From JAXJQF01 sp036311285 (GTDB lineage: Bacteria > Pseudomonadota > Gammaproteobacteria > Enterobacterales > Succinivibrionaceae): a stretch of 19,233 bases of DNA. Made by a program: the position numbers and the translations under genes. A model generated the notes under the pieces. It made no database searches. It saw only the letters and a list, made by a program, of their open reading frames with translations, and had not been told where the DNA came from. Where the stretch lies: the NCBI GenBank assembly GCA_036311285.1, contig JAXJQF010000020.1, positions 1 through 19,233 of the forward strand, read 5' to 3'. This document shows positions 8,285 through 14,475 of the stretch, piece after piece. Each line of letters starts with the position of its first letter. Position 1 is the stretch's first letter.

Positions 8285-8347
8285 AAAATCTGCATAATGA
8301 TAAAAATTATTACTAAGATTGGTTGGTATGGAATTATTTTAATTGTT

Positions 8348-8569
8348 ATGGTATATAAATTTAAAGTAGAAGGGATAGACTGTCCTATGTGTGCACTATC
8401 TTTATCAAGTATTCTTCGAAAGCAGATAGATGGTGCCATTAATGTTAATATGTTTACTCACGTATTAACTATAGATACTTGGTTGTCGATAGACGAGATA
8501 GAGGTGGTCCTTCAACGAAATACAAATAGTTATCATGCTAGATTACAATATATTGAGCTTAAGGAGTAG
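8348..8569 (+). CDS. Small heavy-metal-associated (HMA) domain protein
   Basis: The 73-residue product looks like a single HMA domain, the ferredoxin-like fold of copper chaperones and P-type ATPase N-termini. It opens with a beta strand, YKFKVEGIDCPMC, whose C12 and C15 form the CxxC soft-metal site, followed by a predicted helix (ALSLSSILRKQI) and a strand pair (AINVNMFTHVLTI), and it ends at the usual HMA length. The frame is open from ATG 8297, which would add 17 mostly hydrophobic residues; I prefer 8348 because the HMA strand begins right there, but neither start has a good ribosome binding site. The gene ends 3 nt before the Fur-like gene, so they form an operon. Metal and role are unknown; copper handling or a redox role are guesses from the fold. 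Confidence 0.65.
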   Translation: MVYKFKVEGIDCPMCALSLSSILRKQIDGAINVNMFTHVLTIDTWLSIDEIEVVLQRNTNSYHARLQYIELKE

Positions 8570-8572
8570 GTT

Positions 8573-9043
8573 ATGAGTTTGTTAGAACATAATAATGATT
8601 GTTCAGGAGAATGCTTTACATTGTCTAAAGCAAAAAGTGATTGCCTTGAAAAGTTAAAAAAAGCTCATGTAAGATTATCAAAGCAACGTTTAGAAATAAT
8701 TGATTTATTATTTTCTGGGACATTTACTTGTACTAAGGATTTATATTATGAAGCTCAAGCTCGTTATCCTGAGCTTGGAATGAGTACAGTATATAGGTTT
8801 TTAAAGGTACTAAGTGATAATGGAGTTATTTCAAATAGTAAGGTTTTAGATGTTTCTTGTGCGTCATGTACTTATAAAATTGGTTCCTTAAAGGATGGAA
8901 ATGGTACAGAAATTAAGGCAGAAGGTATTGATTTGCAAGAACTTGTAAGGCTTGGATTAGTTGTAAAAGGTATAATAAAGTCGGATGAATTGATAGATGT
9001 AAAGCTTGATGATACATCTTTACATATCAAAATTAAGAATTAG
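8573..9043 (+). CDS. Fur-family-like regulator with divergent C-terminal domain
   Basis: The N-terminal half is a Fur winged helix: VRLSKQRLEIIDLLFSGTF (33-51), then TKDLYYEAQARYPELGMSTVYRFLKVLSDNGVI (54-86) with the family's STVYR recognition-helix motif. The C-terminal half (about 88-156) does not look like a normal Fur dimerisation domain: the His-rich HHxH site and the two CxxC zinc pairs are absent. Instead there is one CASC (C96, C99), and an extra CSGEC lies near the N-terminus (C10, C14). It may therefore sense something other than ferrous iron, or be structural only. AAGGAG at 8561-8566, inside the end of the HMA gene, gives a 6-nt spacing to ATG 8573, so the two are coupled. The pair sits where iscR is expected, but a role in Fe-S control is only inference. 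Confidence 0.75.
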   Translation: MSLLEHNNDCSGECFTLSKAKSDCLEKLKKAHVRLSKQRLEIIDLLFSGTFTCTKDLYYEAQARYPELGMSTVYRFLKVLSDNGVISNSKVLDVSCASCTYKIGSLKDGNGTEIKAEGIDLQELVRLGLVVKGIIKSDELIDVKLDDTSLHIKIKN

Positions 9044-9101
9044 TGATAGAATGTATACTTAGTAAAATAATAAAAGGTAGTTATTTTTTATTAGGTTGTA
9101 C

Positions 9102-9111
9102 ACTACGTAGT
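9102..9111. promoter_or_regulatory. Perfect 10-bp palindrome ACTACGTAGT
   Basis: ACTACGTAGT at 9102-9111 is a perfect even palindrome in the 200-bp region between the Fur-like gene and iscS. A related TACGTA occurs 20 bp further on, at 9122-9127. It could be an operator, but it does not resemble the known Fur box (GATAATGATAATCATTATC) or IscR sites. No partner protein can be named. Confidence 0.25.
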
Positions 9112-9153
9112 ATTGTGCGGTTACGTATTAACTATCAATTGTAATCTTAGATT

Positions 9154-9200
9154 ATGTAAATAATAGATCACACTATAATAGTGTGATTTATTATTTACAT
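9154..9200. promoter_or_regulatory. Long near-perfect palindrome upstream of iscS
   Basis: Arms of 22 nt (9154-9175 and 9179-9200) around the trinucleotide TAA match with only one G/T wobble. The core reads CACTATAATAGTG. A perfect TATAAT (9174-9179) lies at the dyad centre. No T-tract follows, so it is not a typical terminator. It ends 43 bases before the iscS start. It could be an operator over the iscS promoter, a strong hairpin in the iscS leader, or an atypical terminator of the gene before. No convincing -35 accompanies the central TATAAT. Confidence 0.65.
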
Positions 9201-9243
9201 GAAGTACTAAGCATGTTTTAGATATAAAAAGAAAAGGTTAGTT

Positions 9244-10410
9244 ATGAAAACACCTGTTTATTTAGACTACGCTGCTACCACTCCTGTAGACCCTAGAGTT
9301 GCGGCAAAAATGTTTGAATGTTTAACTTTAGATGGTAATTTTGCAAACCCTGCTTCAAAATCACATAAGTATGGTTGGTTTGCAGCTGAAGCAGTGGATA
9401 TTGCAAGAAATCAAATTGCTGATTTAATTGGTGCTGATTCAAGAGAAATTGTTTTTACATCTGGAGCAACAGAATCAGATAACATTGCTATAATTGGGGT
9501 TGCCAATGCTTTAAAGGATTGTACTCGTAAAAAAATAATTACATCATCTATTGAGCACAAGGCAGTGTTAGATCCTTGTGCATACCTTGAAAAGCAAGGT
9601 TATGAGGTAGTGTACTTAAAACCTAATGCAGAAGGTGAAATAACATCAGATGAATTATTGAAGCACTTAGATGAAAATACATTACTAGTAAGCATTATGC
9701 ATGCTAATAATGAAATAGGTGTTGTAAATGATATCGAAACATTAGCAAAAATTTCTAAAGATAAAGGTGCATTATTTCATGCAGATTGTGCTCAGAGTGC
9801 GGGTAAGCTTCCTATAAATCTTAAGAAGATTTCGGCAGATTACATTTCATTATGTGCTCATAAAGTATATGGTCCAAAGGGGATTGGAGCTTTATTTGTT
9901 AGAAGTGGTTCAACTATTCCGGAAGCGGTGATTCATGGTGGAGGTCATGAGCGAGGCATGCGTTCAGGAACACTTGCAACTCATCAGATTGTTGGGATGG
10001 GCGAAGCGTTTGAGATAGCTAAAAAGGAAATGAAAAAGGAATCAATTAGACTTACAGAACTTCGCAATAAGTTTGCAAATGCATTGCTTGAAATTGATGG
10101 TGTTACATTAAATGGTTCTTTAGAACATAGATTACCGAATAATTTAAATTTATCTTTTGCAGGTATTAATGGTGAAGCGTTTATTATGGGGCTTCGTGAT
10201 ATAGCCGTGTCAATGGGGTCTGCTTGTACATCAGCTTCGCTACTTCCTTCTTATGTATTAAAGGAATTAGGTTTAAGTGATGACTTAGCTCATAGTTCAA
10301 TAAGATTCTCTTTTGGTAGATTTACTACTGAGGAAGAAATTGATTTTGCAATAGAATTGGTTAAGAAAGAATATTTAAAACAAAAGCAAATGGGGGATTT
10401 ATGGAATTAA
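9244..10410 (+). CDS. iscS: Cysteine desulfurase IscS, C-terminally shortened
   Basis: IscS is a PLP enzyme that converts cysteine to alanine and carries the sulfur as a persulfide for Fe-S clusters and tRNA thiolation. The 388 residues align with E. coli IscS (404) without gaps of note: TSGATESDN (72-80), H105, D181 and Q184 of the cofactor pocket, PLP lysine K207 in SLCAHKVYGPKG, and the persulfide C328 in MGSACTSAS. The start has AAAAGG at 9232-9237, 6 nt upstream. The end is unusual: after FAIELVKKEYLKQKQMGDLWN it stops, lacking the final 17 or so residues that in E. coli follow SPLW and contribute to IscU binding. The last codons overlap the pepB start. iscU, iscA, hscBA, fdx and iscX, which follow in E. 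coli, are absent here. Confidence 0.95.
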   Translation: MKTPVYLDYAATTPVDPRVAAKMFECLTLDGNFANPASKSHKYGWFAAEAVDIARNQIADLIGADSREIVFTSGATESDNIAIIGVANALKDCTRKKIITSSIEHKAVLDPCAYLEKQGYEVVYLKPNAEGEITSDELLKHLDENTLLVSIMHANNEIGVVNDIETLAKISKDKGALFHADCAQSAGKLPINLKKISADYISLCAHKVYGPKGIGALFVRSGSTIPEAVIHGGGHERGMRSGTLATHQIVGMGEAFEIAKKEMKKESIRLTELRNKFANALLEIDGVTLNGSLEHRLPNNLNLSFAGINGEAFIMGLRDIAVSMGSACTSASLLPSYVLKELGLSDDLAHSSIRFSFGRFTTEEEIDFAIELVKKEYLKQKQMGDLWN

Positions 10411-11747
10411 GTAATAAATCAAAGCTTACTGTTAAGGTTAAGGTTTGTTTTGAAGATGCTCCATTAAGATTTCAGCCAAAGGGAAATAATATTGTTGTTT
10501 TAGAGGATGGAATTAGCATTTGTTTAGGTAAGGATTTTTTAGAAAAAAATAATGCATCTTCAATTGAGTTTTATAACAAGATACAAGCAACAGCTAAGAG
10601 TTTATCATCATATGGTTATGATGAAATTGAATTAGTAGATAGTTCTACTTATTCTTGGGACAAGGAAGCTGTTTATAGTTTTTCTCAAGGTTTGTTTAAG
10701 ATAAATGGAAGTGTAGAACTAAAATTTCCACAAGATATCAATAATGATAAAAAGTTTTTAAAACAACTAGAAGTTATTCAATGGCTACGCAATACTGTAA
10801 ATCTGACAGGTGAACAGTTAACACCTTTAAGTTATGAGCATGAAATAAAAAAACTAATTGAAATTGTTAAGGATTACGGTGATATTTCATATGAGGTGAT
10901 TAAAGGTCAAGCTCTTGTTGATAACAATATGGTTGGTTTAATAACTGTAGGCAAAGGAAGTGTTAATGAACCTTGCATGTATGTTTTATCATACAATGGA
11001 ATGGATGCTAATAACGATGAAATAAAAGTTGGTATAGTCGGTAAAGGTATTACATTTGATACAGGTGGTTATAGTTTAAAACCTTCTGAGTACATGAAGT
11101 CAATGCATTCCGATATGGCAGGAAGTGCAACAGTTGCAGCTGTACTTGCTTTATATGCAATTGAAGGTGGTAAGGATAATGTTAAGGCATATATGTGCTG
11201 TGCTGAAAACATGGTTTCAGGATGTTCAATGCGTATTGGTGATATATTGTCTTATCCAAATGGAGTTTCTGTGGTTGTTGACAATACAGATGCAGAAGGA
11301 AGACTAGTATTAGCTGATGGTTTGATTAAAGCGTCGAATGAATGTGAGTATGTTGTTGATATGGCTACGCTTACAGGTGCAGCAAAGATGGCTTTAGGAA
11401 GAGATTATAATGCTATATTATCTTTAAATGATACATTAGCTCATAAAGTAGTTGAAAGTTCAAAGAATGTTTATGAAAGAGCATGGCAGTTACCGTTTGA
11501 AGAGTTTCATAAGGATATTGTTAAGTCAGAATTAGCCGATGTTACAAATTCTGCAAGTGGGGAATCTATTGCGGGGGCAACATGTGCTGCAGCTTTCTTA
11601 AGTAATTTTGTTACAAAAGAAAAGCAAGCAAACTGGGTACATGTTGATTTATCCGCAGCATATCAAAAGGCTGGTAATAAACTTTATAATGTAGGAGCTA
11701 AGGGAGTAGGAGCAAGAATGGTTTGTAACTTCATTCAAAGTTTTTAA
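10401..11747 (+). CDS. pepB: Peptidase B, M17 leucyl aminopeptidase family
   Basis: PepB is a cytoplasmic two-metal aminopeptidase of the M17 family. The 448-residue protein (E. coli PepB 427) has a divergent N-terminal domain (1-140) and a conserved catalytic domain: VGKGITFDTGGYSLKP (213-228, with K215 and D220), MHSDMAG (235-241, D238), and the M17 signature NTDAEGRLVL (295-304, D297, E299, catalytic R301). DMATLTGAAK matches PepB rather than PepA. Its ATG overlaps the end of iscS by 10 bases, with GGGGGA at 10392-10397 as a closely spaced ribosome binding site. In E. coli pepB is the last gene of the isc region, after iscX, so its direct junction to iscS marks the missing block. A strong terminator follows. 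Confidence 0.93.
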   Translation: MELSNKSKLTVKVKVCFEDAPLRFQPKGNNIVVLEDGISICLGKDFLEKNNASSIEFYNKIQATAKSLSSYGYDEIELVDSSTYSWDKEAVYSFSQGLFKINGSVELKFPQDINNDKKFLKQLEVIQWLRNTVNLTGEQLTPLSYEHEIKKLIEIVKDYGDISYEVIKGQALVDNNMVGLITVGKGSVNEPCMYVLSYNGMDANNDEIKVGIVGKGITFDTGGYSLKPSEYMKSMHSDMAGSATVAAVLALYAIEGGKDNVKAYMCCAENMVSGCSMRIGDILSYPNGVSVVVDNTDAEGRLVLADGLIKASNECEYVVDMATLTGAAKMALGRDYNAILSLNDTLAHKVVESSKNVYERAWQLPFEEFHKDIVKSELADVTNSASGESIAGATCAAAFLSNFVTKEKQANWVHVDLSAAYQKAGNKLYNVGAKGVGARMVCNFIQSF

Positions 11748-11777
11748 TTAAGATATCTAGTAGGATCACAATTTAAT

Positions 11778-11805
11778 AAAAAAGGGGTTAAAAAACCCCT
11801 TTTTT
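11778..11805 (+). terminator. Strong rho-independent terminator after pepB
   Basis: AAAAAAGGGGTT (11778-11789) pairs perfectly with AACCCCTTTTTT (11794-11805) around an AAAA loop. The GGGG/CCCC core with A6/T6 flanks is a classic terminator and works symmetrically in both directions. It closes the iscS-pepB unit. Confidence 0.93.
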
Positions 11806-11904
11806 AGTTCTATTCTAATAATCAATAGATATTTTTTAGGCAAAATTTAACAATTACAATATAACAAACGGAATTGTTTTAAACACTTTTATAAGGGAAT
11901 GATT

Positions 11905-12336
11905 ATGGCTATTGAAAGAACTTTCTCTATCATCAAGCCTGATGTAGTGGCTAGAAATTTAATTGGAGATATCTACCATCGTTTTGAAAATGCTGGTTTA
12001 CGTATCGTTGCGGCTAAGATGGTTCATTTAACACACGATGAAGCAGCAGGCTTTTATGCTCACCTAAGAGATAAACCTTTCTTCGAAGCCTTAATGGATT
12101 TTATGATGTCTGGCCCTATTATGGTTCAGGTGTTAGAAGGGGAAGATGCCGTAAAGCGTCATAGAGAAATCATTGGAGAGACAGATCCTCGAAATGCTCG
12201 AGCTGGTTCTATTCGTTCAGATTATGCTGTTTCTATTGATCAAAATGCGGTTCATGGTTCTGACTGTTTAGATGCTGCAGAACGAGAAATTTCATATTTC
12301 TTTACTGAAGAGGAACTTTGCCCTCGTACAAGATAA
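11905..12336 (+). CDS. ndk: Nucleoside diphosphate kinase
   Basis: Ndk moves the gamma-phosphate of ATP to nucleoside diphosphates through a phosphohistidine, balancing NTP and dNTP pools in the cytoplasm. The 143 residues equal the E. coli length exactly. MAIERTFSIIKPDVV opens with ATP-site K11, and the active histidine is H117 in NAVHGSDC. The C-terminus YFFTEEELCPRTR is as in E. coli. An in-frame ATG lies two codons upstream at 11899, but AAGGGA at 11892-11897 is only 1 nt from it and 7 nt from 11905, and MAIERTF is the family N-terminus, so 11905 is preferred. In E. coli ndk is next to rlmN; here cobB stands between. Confidence 0.97.
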   Translation: MAIERTFSIIKPDVVARNLIGDIYHRFENAGLRIVAAKMVHLTHDEAAGFYAHLRDKPFFEALMDFMMSGPIMVQVLEGEDAVKRHREIIGETDPRNARAGSIRSDYAVSIDQNAVHGSDCLDAAEREISYFFTEEELCPRTR

Positions 12337-12395
12337 TTAACAAAACAAAATATAACGTATAAGATAACTTAAGATATTTACAACGGTTCGAAAAT

Positions 12396-13129
12396 ATGAG
12401 TGCAAAAGGAATCAATATAGTTGTCTTAACAGGAGCAGGAATTTCAGCAGAATCAGGAATTCCTGTTTTTCGTTCTGAGACAGGTTTGTGGGAACAGCAT
12501 AGAGTTGAGGATGTCGCAACCTATGATGGTTTTGTCCGTAATAAAAATCTAGTACATGATTTTATAACTCAATGCGTCAGAAATTAAAAAACATTACTCC
12601 TAATGCTGCTCATATTGCATTAGCAAAGCTTGAGAAAGAATGGGATTTAGGAGGCGTAACAATAATTACTCAAAATATTGATGACCTGCATGAAAAAGCT
12701 AACAGCTCTAATGTTATCCATATGCATGGAGAACTAAATAATATTTTATGTGAGTATTGTGGAAAGGTAACAGATTGTGACTATGATACTAGTGATAATA
12801 GTGAGTGTCCTGTTTGTAGTAATAAATCATTAAGGCCAAACATTGTTTGGTTTGGAGAAGTTCCATACCATATGGATGAAATAGAAGATATTTTGAATAA
12901 TGTAAGTATATTTATTTCAATTGGGACATCAGGTAATGTCTATCCTGCTGCTGGTTTTGCAAGAGTAGCAAAAGCTAACAATGCGTTTAATATTGAATTT
13001 AACCTAAGTAAGACGTTACAAAATACATTTTTTGATAAAGTGGTGTATGGTAAAGCTAGTGTAACTATTCCAGAGTTTGTTGATAACTTATTGAAACATA
13101 AAGATTTATCATTTTTAAATTCAGTATAA
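12396..13129 (+). pseudogene. cobB: CobB sirtuin deacylase interrupted by a one-base deletion
   Basis: CobB is the NAD-dependent protein lysine deacylase. Two overlapping frames, 12396-12587 and one entering before 12572, together make a full CobB. The first holds VLTGAGISAESGIPVFR (10-26) and GLWEQHRVEDVAT; the second holds PNAAHIALAKL, TQNIDDLH, the catalytic histidine in IHMHGEL, two CxxC zinc pairs (CEYC, CPVC), LRPNIVWFGE and IGTSGNVYPAAGFA. Adding one T to the T4 run at 12560-12563 restores HDFYNSMRQKL, which aligns with E. coli FYNARRRQL, giving about 244 residues. So the lesion is a single lost T. As read, translation stops at 12587 after 63 residues. It may be a real inactivation, a sequencing error in a homopolymer, or rarely corrected by slippage. 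The restored motif keeps the E. coli Tyr92 equivalent, but Arg95 appears as Met. Confidence 0.85.
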
Positions 13130-13148
13130 CAGTTTTAGTTTTAACAGT

Positions 13149-13167
13149 TTGATTATTTAATAATCAA
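13149..13167. repeat. Inverted repeat after cobB
   Basis: TTGATTATT and AATAATCAA form a perfect 9-bp inverted repeat around a single T, 20 bases after the cobB stop. It has no GC clamp and no clean T-tract, so it is at most a weak terminator. Confidence 0.3.
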
Positions 13168-13180
13168 CTCTTTGATAAAT

Positions 13181-13210
13181 AAACAATGCATGTGTAGGCA
13201 TGCTTGTTTT
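13181..13210 (+). terminator. Probable terminator before rlmN
   Basis: AAACAA-T-GCATG (13181-13192) pairs with CATGC-TTGTTT (13199-13209) across the loop TGTAGG, an 11-bp stem with one bulged T. The 3' arm runs into TTGTTTT. It would end the ndk-cobB transcript ahead of the rlmN promoter. Confidence 0.6.
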
Positions 13211-13226
13211 AGATCTAATATTAAAT

Positions 13227-13256
13227 ATGACAAGTTATTGTATATTTTGCTATAAT
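13227..13256 (+). promoter_or_regulatory. Sigma-70 promoter for the rlmN-pilF-rodZ-ispG-hisS-yfgM run
   Basis: ATGACA at 13227-13232, one base from the consensus -35, is followed after 18 nt by a perfect TATAAT at 13251-13256. A TGC directly before the -10 gives an extended -10 (TGnTATAAT). This is the best promoter in the window. Transcription would begin near 13263, leaving an AT-rich leader of about 97 nt without a recognisable Shine-Dalgarno sequence before the rlmN ATG. Confidence 0.75.
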
Positions 13257-13359
13257 TTGTTATTCATATAAAAGTTTGTTTTAAATTATTTTAATTAGAA
13301 TTTAATTTTAAAATCAAGCTTTGTTTTATTGGCGTTTTATTTGAATTATTTAATTAGTT

Positions 13360-14463
13360 ATGACAGAAATAAAGAAGATAAATTTATTAGATTTAGATCG
13401 AGATGGTATGACCAAGTTTATAACAGACCTTGGAGAAAAATCATTTAGAGTAAATCAAATCATGAAATGGATTTATCAATTTGGCGTAACTGATTTCTTT
13501 CAGATGACTAATATAAATAAGGCTTTGCAAGAGAAACTTTCTCAAATTGCAGAGATTCGTGCACCTGAAATTATGGCAGAATCAGCTAGCTCTGATGGTA
13601 CCATTAAATGGGCTTTAGACGCTGGAGATGGTCAGTTAATAGAGACAGTATATATACCTGATGGAGATAGGGCTACTTTATGTGTTTCAACGCAGGTTGG
13701 GTGTATAGTGAATTGTGCATTCTGTGCAACAGGAAAGCAGGGTTTTAATAGAAATTTAAAAACTAGTGAGATAATTGGACAGGTATGGCGTGCTACTTCA
13801 AAGATAGGATTTACTCCTAACCCTAAATTTAGAGCTATCGATAATGTAGTATTGATGGGCATGGGGGAACCTTTGTTAAATTTAAATCAAGTTGTTCCAG
13901 CTATGAGTTTAATGCTTGATGATTTAGGTTTCGGGCTGTCAAAGAGAAGAGTAACAATATCAACAGCTGGTGTTGTTCCTGCTTTAGACAAGCTAGGCGA
14001 CATGATTGATGTTGCTTTAGCAATATCATTACATGCACCTAATGATGAGTTAAGAAGTAAACTTATTCCATTAAATGATAAATATAATATTGCTTCAATT
14101 TTAGATGCAGTGAGAAGATATGTTACCAAATCAAATGCTAATAGCGGAAGGGTAACAATTGAGTATATATTATTAGCGGGGATTAACGATACCCCTGAGC
14201 ATGCTAGAGAATTAACAAAAACACTTGCTAACACTCCATGTAAGATAAATTTAATTCCATTTAATCCACATGAAGGTAGTGAGTTTAAGAAACCATCAAA
14301 GAAAGCTATTGATGAATTTTATCAAATACTTATAAATAAAGGATTTACAGTCGTAACTAGAAAAACAAGAGGTGATGATATTAAAGCTGCTTGTGGACAA
14401 CTCGCAGGTGAAGTTAAAAATAAAGTTAACAAAATAGCATCATTTAATAGAAAAGATATGTAA
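13360..14463 (+). CDS. rlmN: Dual-specificity 23S rRNA/tRNA adenine-C2 methyltransferase RlmN
   Basis: RlmN is a radical-SAM enzyme that methylates C2 of A2503 in 23S rRNA and A37 in some tRNAs. The 367 residues (E. coli 384, with a longer N-terminus) have the CxxxCxxC [4Fe-4S] site at C115, C119 and C122 (VGCIVNCAFC), MGMGEPLLNLN (166-176), and the catalytic cysteine pair C108 (ATLCVS) and C345 (KAACGQLAG); in E. coli the latter carries the methyl group. KINLLDLDRDGM at the N-terminus matches E. coli KINLLDLNRQQM, supporting the start at 13360 even though no ribosome binding site is visible. It heads a run of closely spaced genes. It depends on Fe-S clusters, which matters because the ISC scaffold genes are missing nearby. 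Confidence 0.96.
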   Translation: MTEIKKINLLDLDRDGMTKFITDLGEKSFRVNQIMKWIYQFGVTDFFQMTNINKALQEKLSQIAEIRAPEIMAESASSDGTIKWALDAGDGQLIETVYIPDGDRATLCVSTQVGCIVNCAFCATGKQGFNRNLKTSEIIGQVWRATSKIGFTPNPKFRAIDNVVLMGMGEPLLNLNQVVPAMSLMLDDLGFGLSKRRVTISTAGVVPALDKLGDMIDVALAISLHAPNDELRSKLIPLNDKYNIASILDAVRRYVTKSNANSGRVTIEYILLAGINDTPEHARELTKTLANTPCKINLIPFNPHEGSEFKKPSKKAIDEFYQILINKGFTVVTRKTRGDDIKAACGQLAGEVKNKVNKIASFNRKDM

Positions 14464-14475
14464 AGGGATTAACTA

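Larger units (their letters stand above)
7852..8296. other. Long gene-poor intergenic region with two hairpins
   Basis: This AT-rich stretch has no reading frame that resembles a protein; the longest open stretches are a few codons or extensions of the next gene. The only structure I can support is the pair of hairpins at 8098-8131 and 8183-8218, listed separately. In E. coli the trmJ-iscS interval would carry iscR; nothing like an IscR helix-turn-helix or its cysteine cluster is visible in any frame. The 245 bases before the first hairpin could be a long 3' untranslated region of trmJ or contain a small RNA, but there is no direct proof. Confidence 0.5.

Noticed and set aside
8297..8347. Hydrophobic N-terminal extension making the HMA protein membrane-anchored
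   Set aside because: It is possible because the frame is open from ATG 8297, but there is no ribosome binding site there, and the HMA strand starts directly at ATG 8348. Left as an alternative.
9044..9243. Remnant of iscR or IscR-binding site between the Fur-like gene and iscS
   Set aside because: No IscR-like helix-turn-helix or cysteine cluster appears in any frame, and the palindromes do not match the known type 1 IscR site pattern.
11125..11307. Second plus-strand frame of 60 codons inside pepB
   Set aside because: It overlaps the M17 catalytic core in another frame and has no features of a gene.
12572..12591. Programmed -1 ribosomal frameshift in cobB
   Set aside because: No XXXYYYZ slippery heptamer is found in the correct frame before the stop at 12585-12587, and adding one T upstream restores the conserved FYN exactly, which points to a simple deletion.
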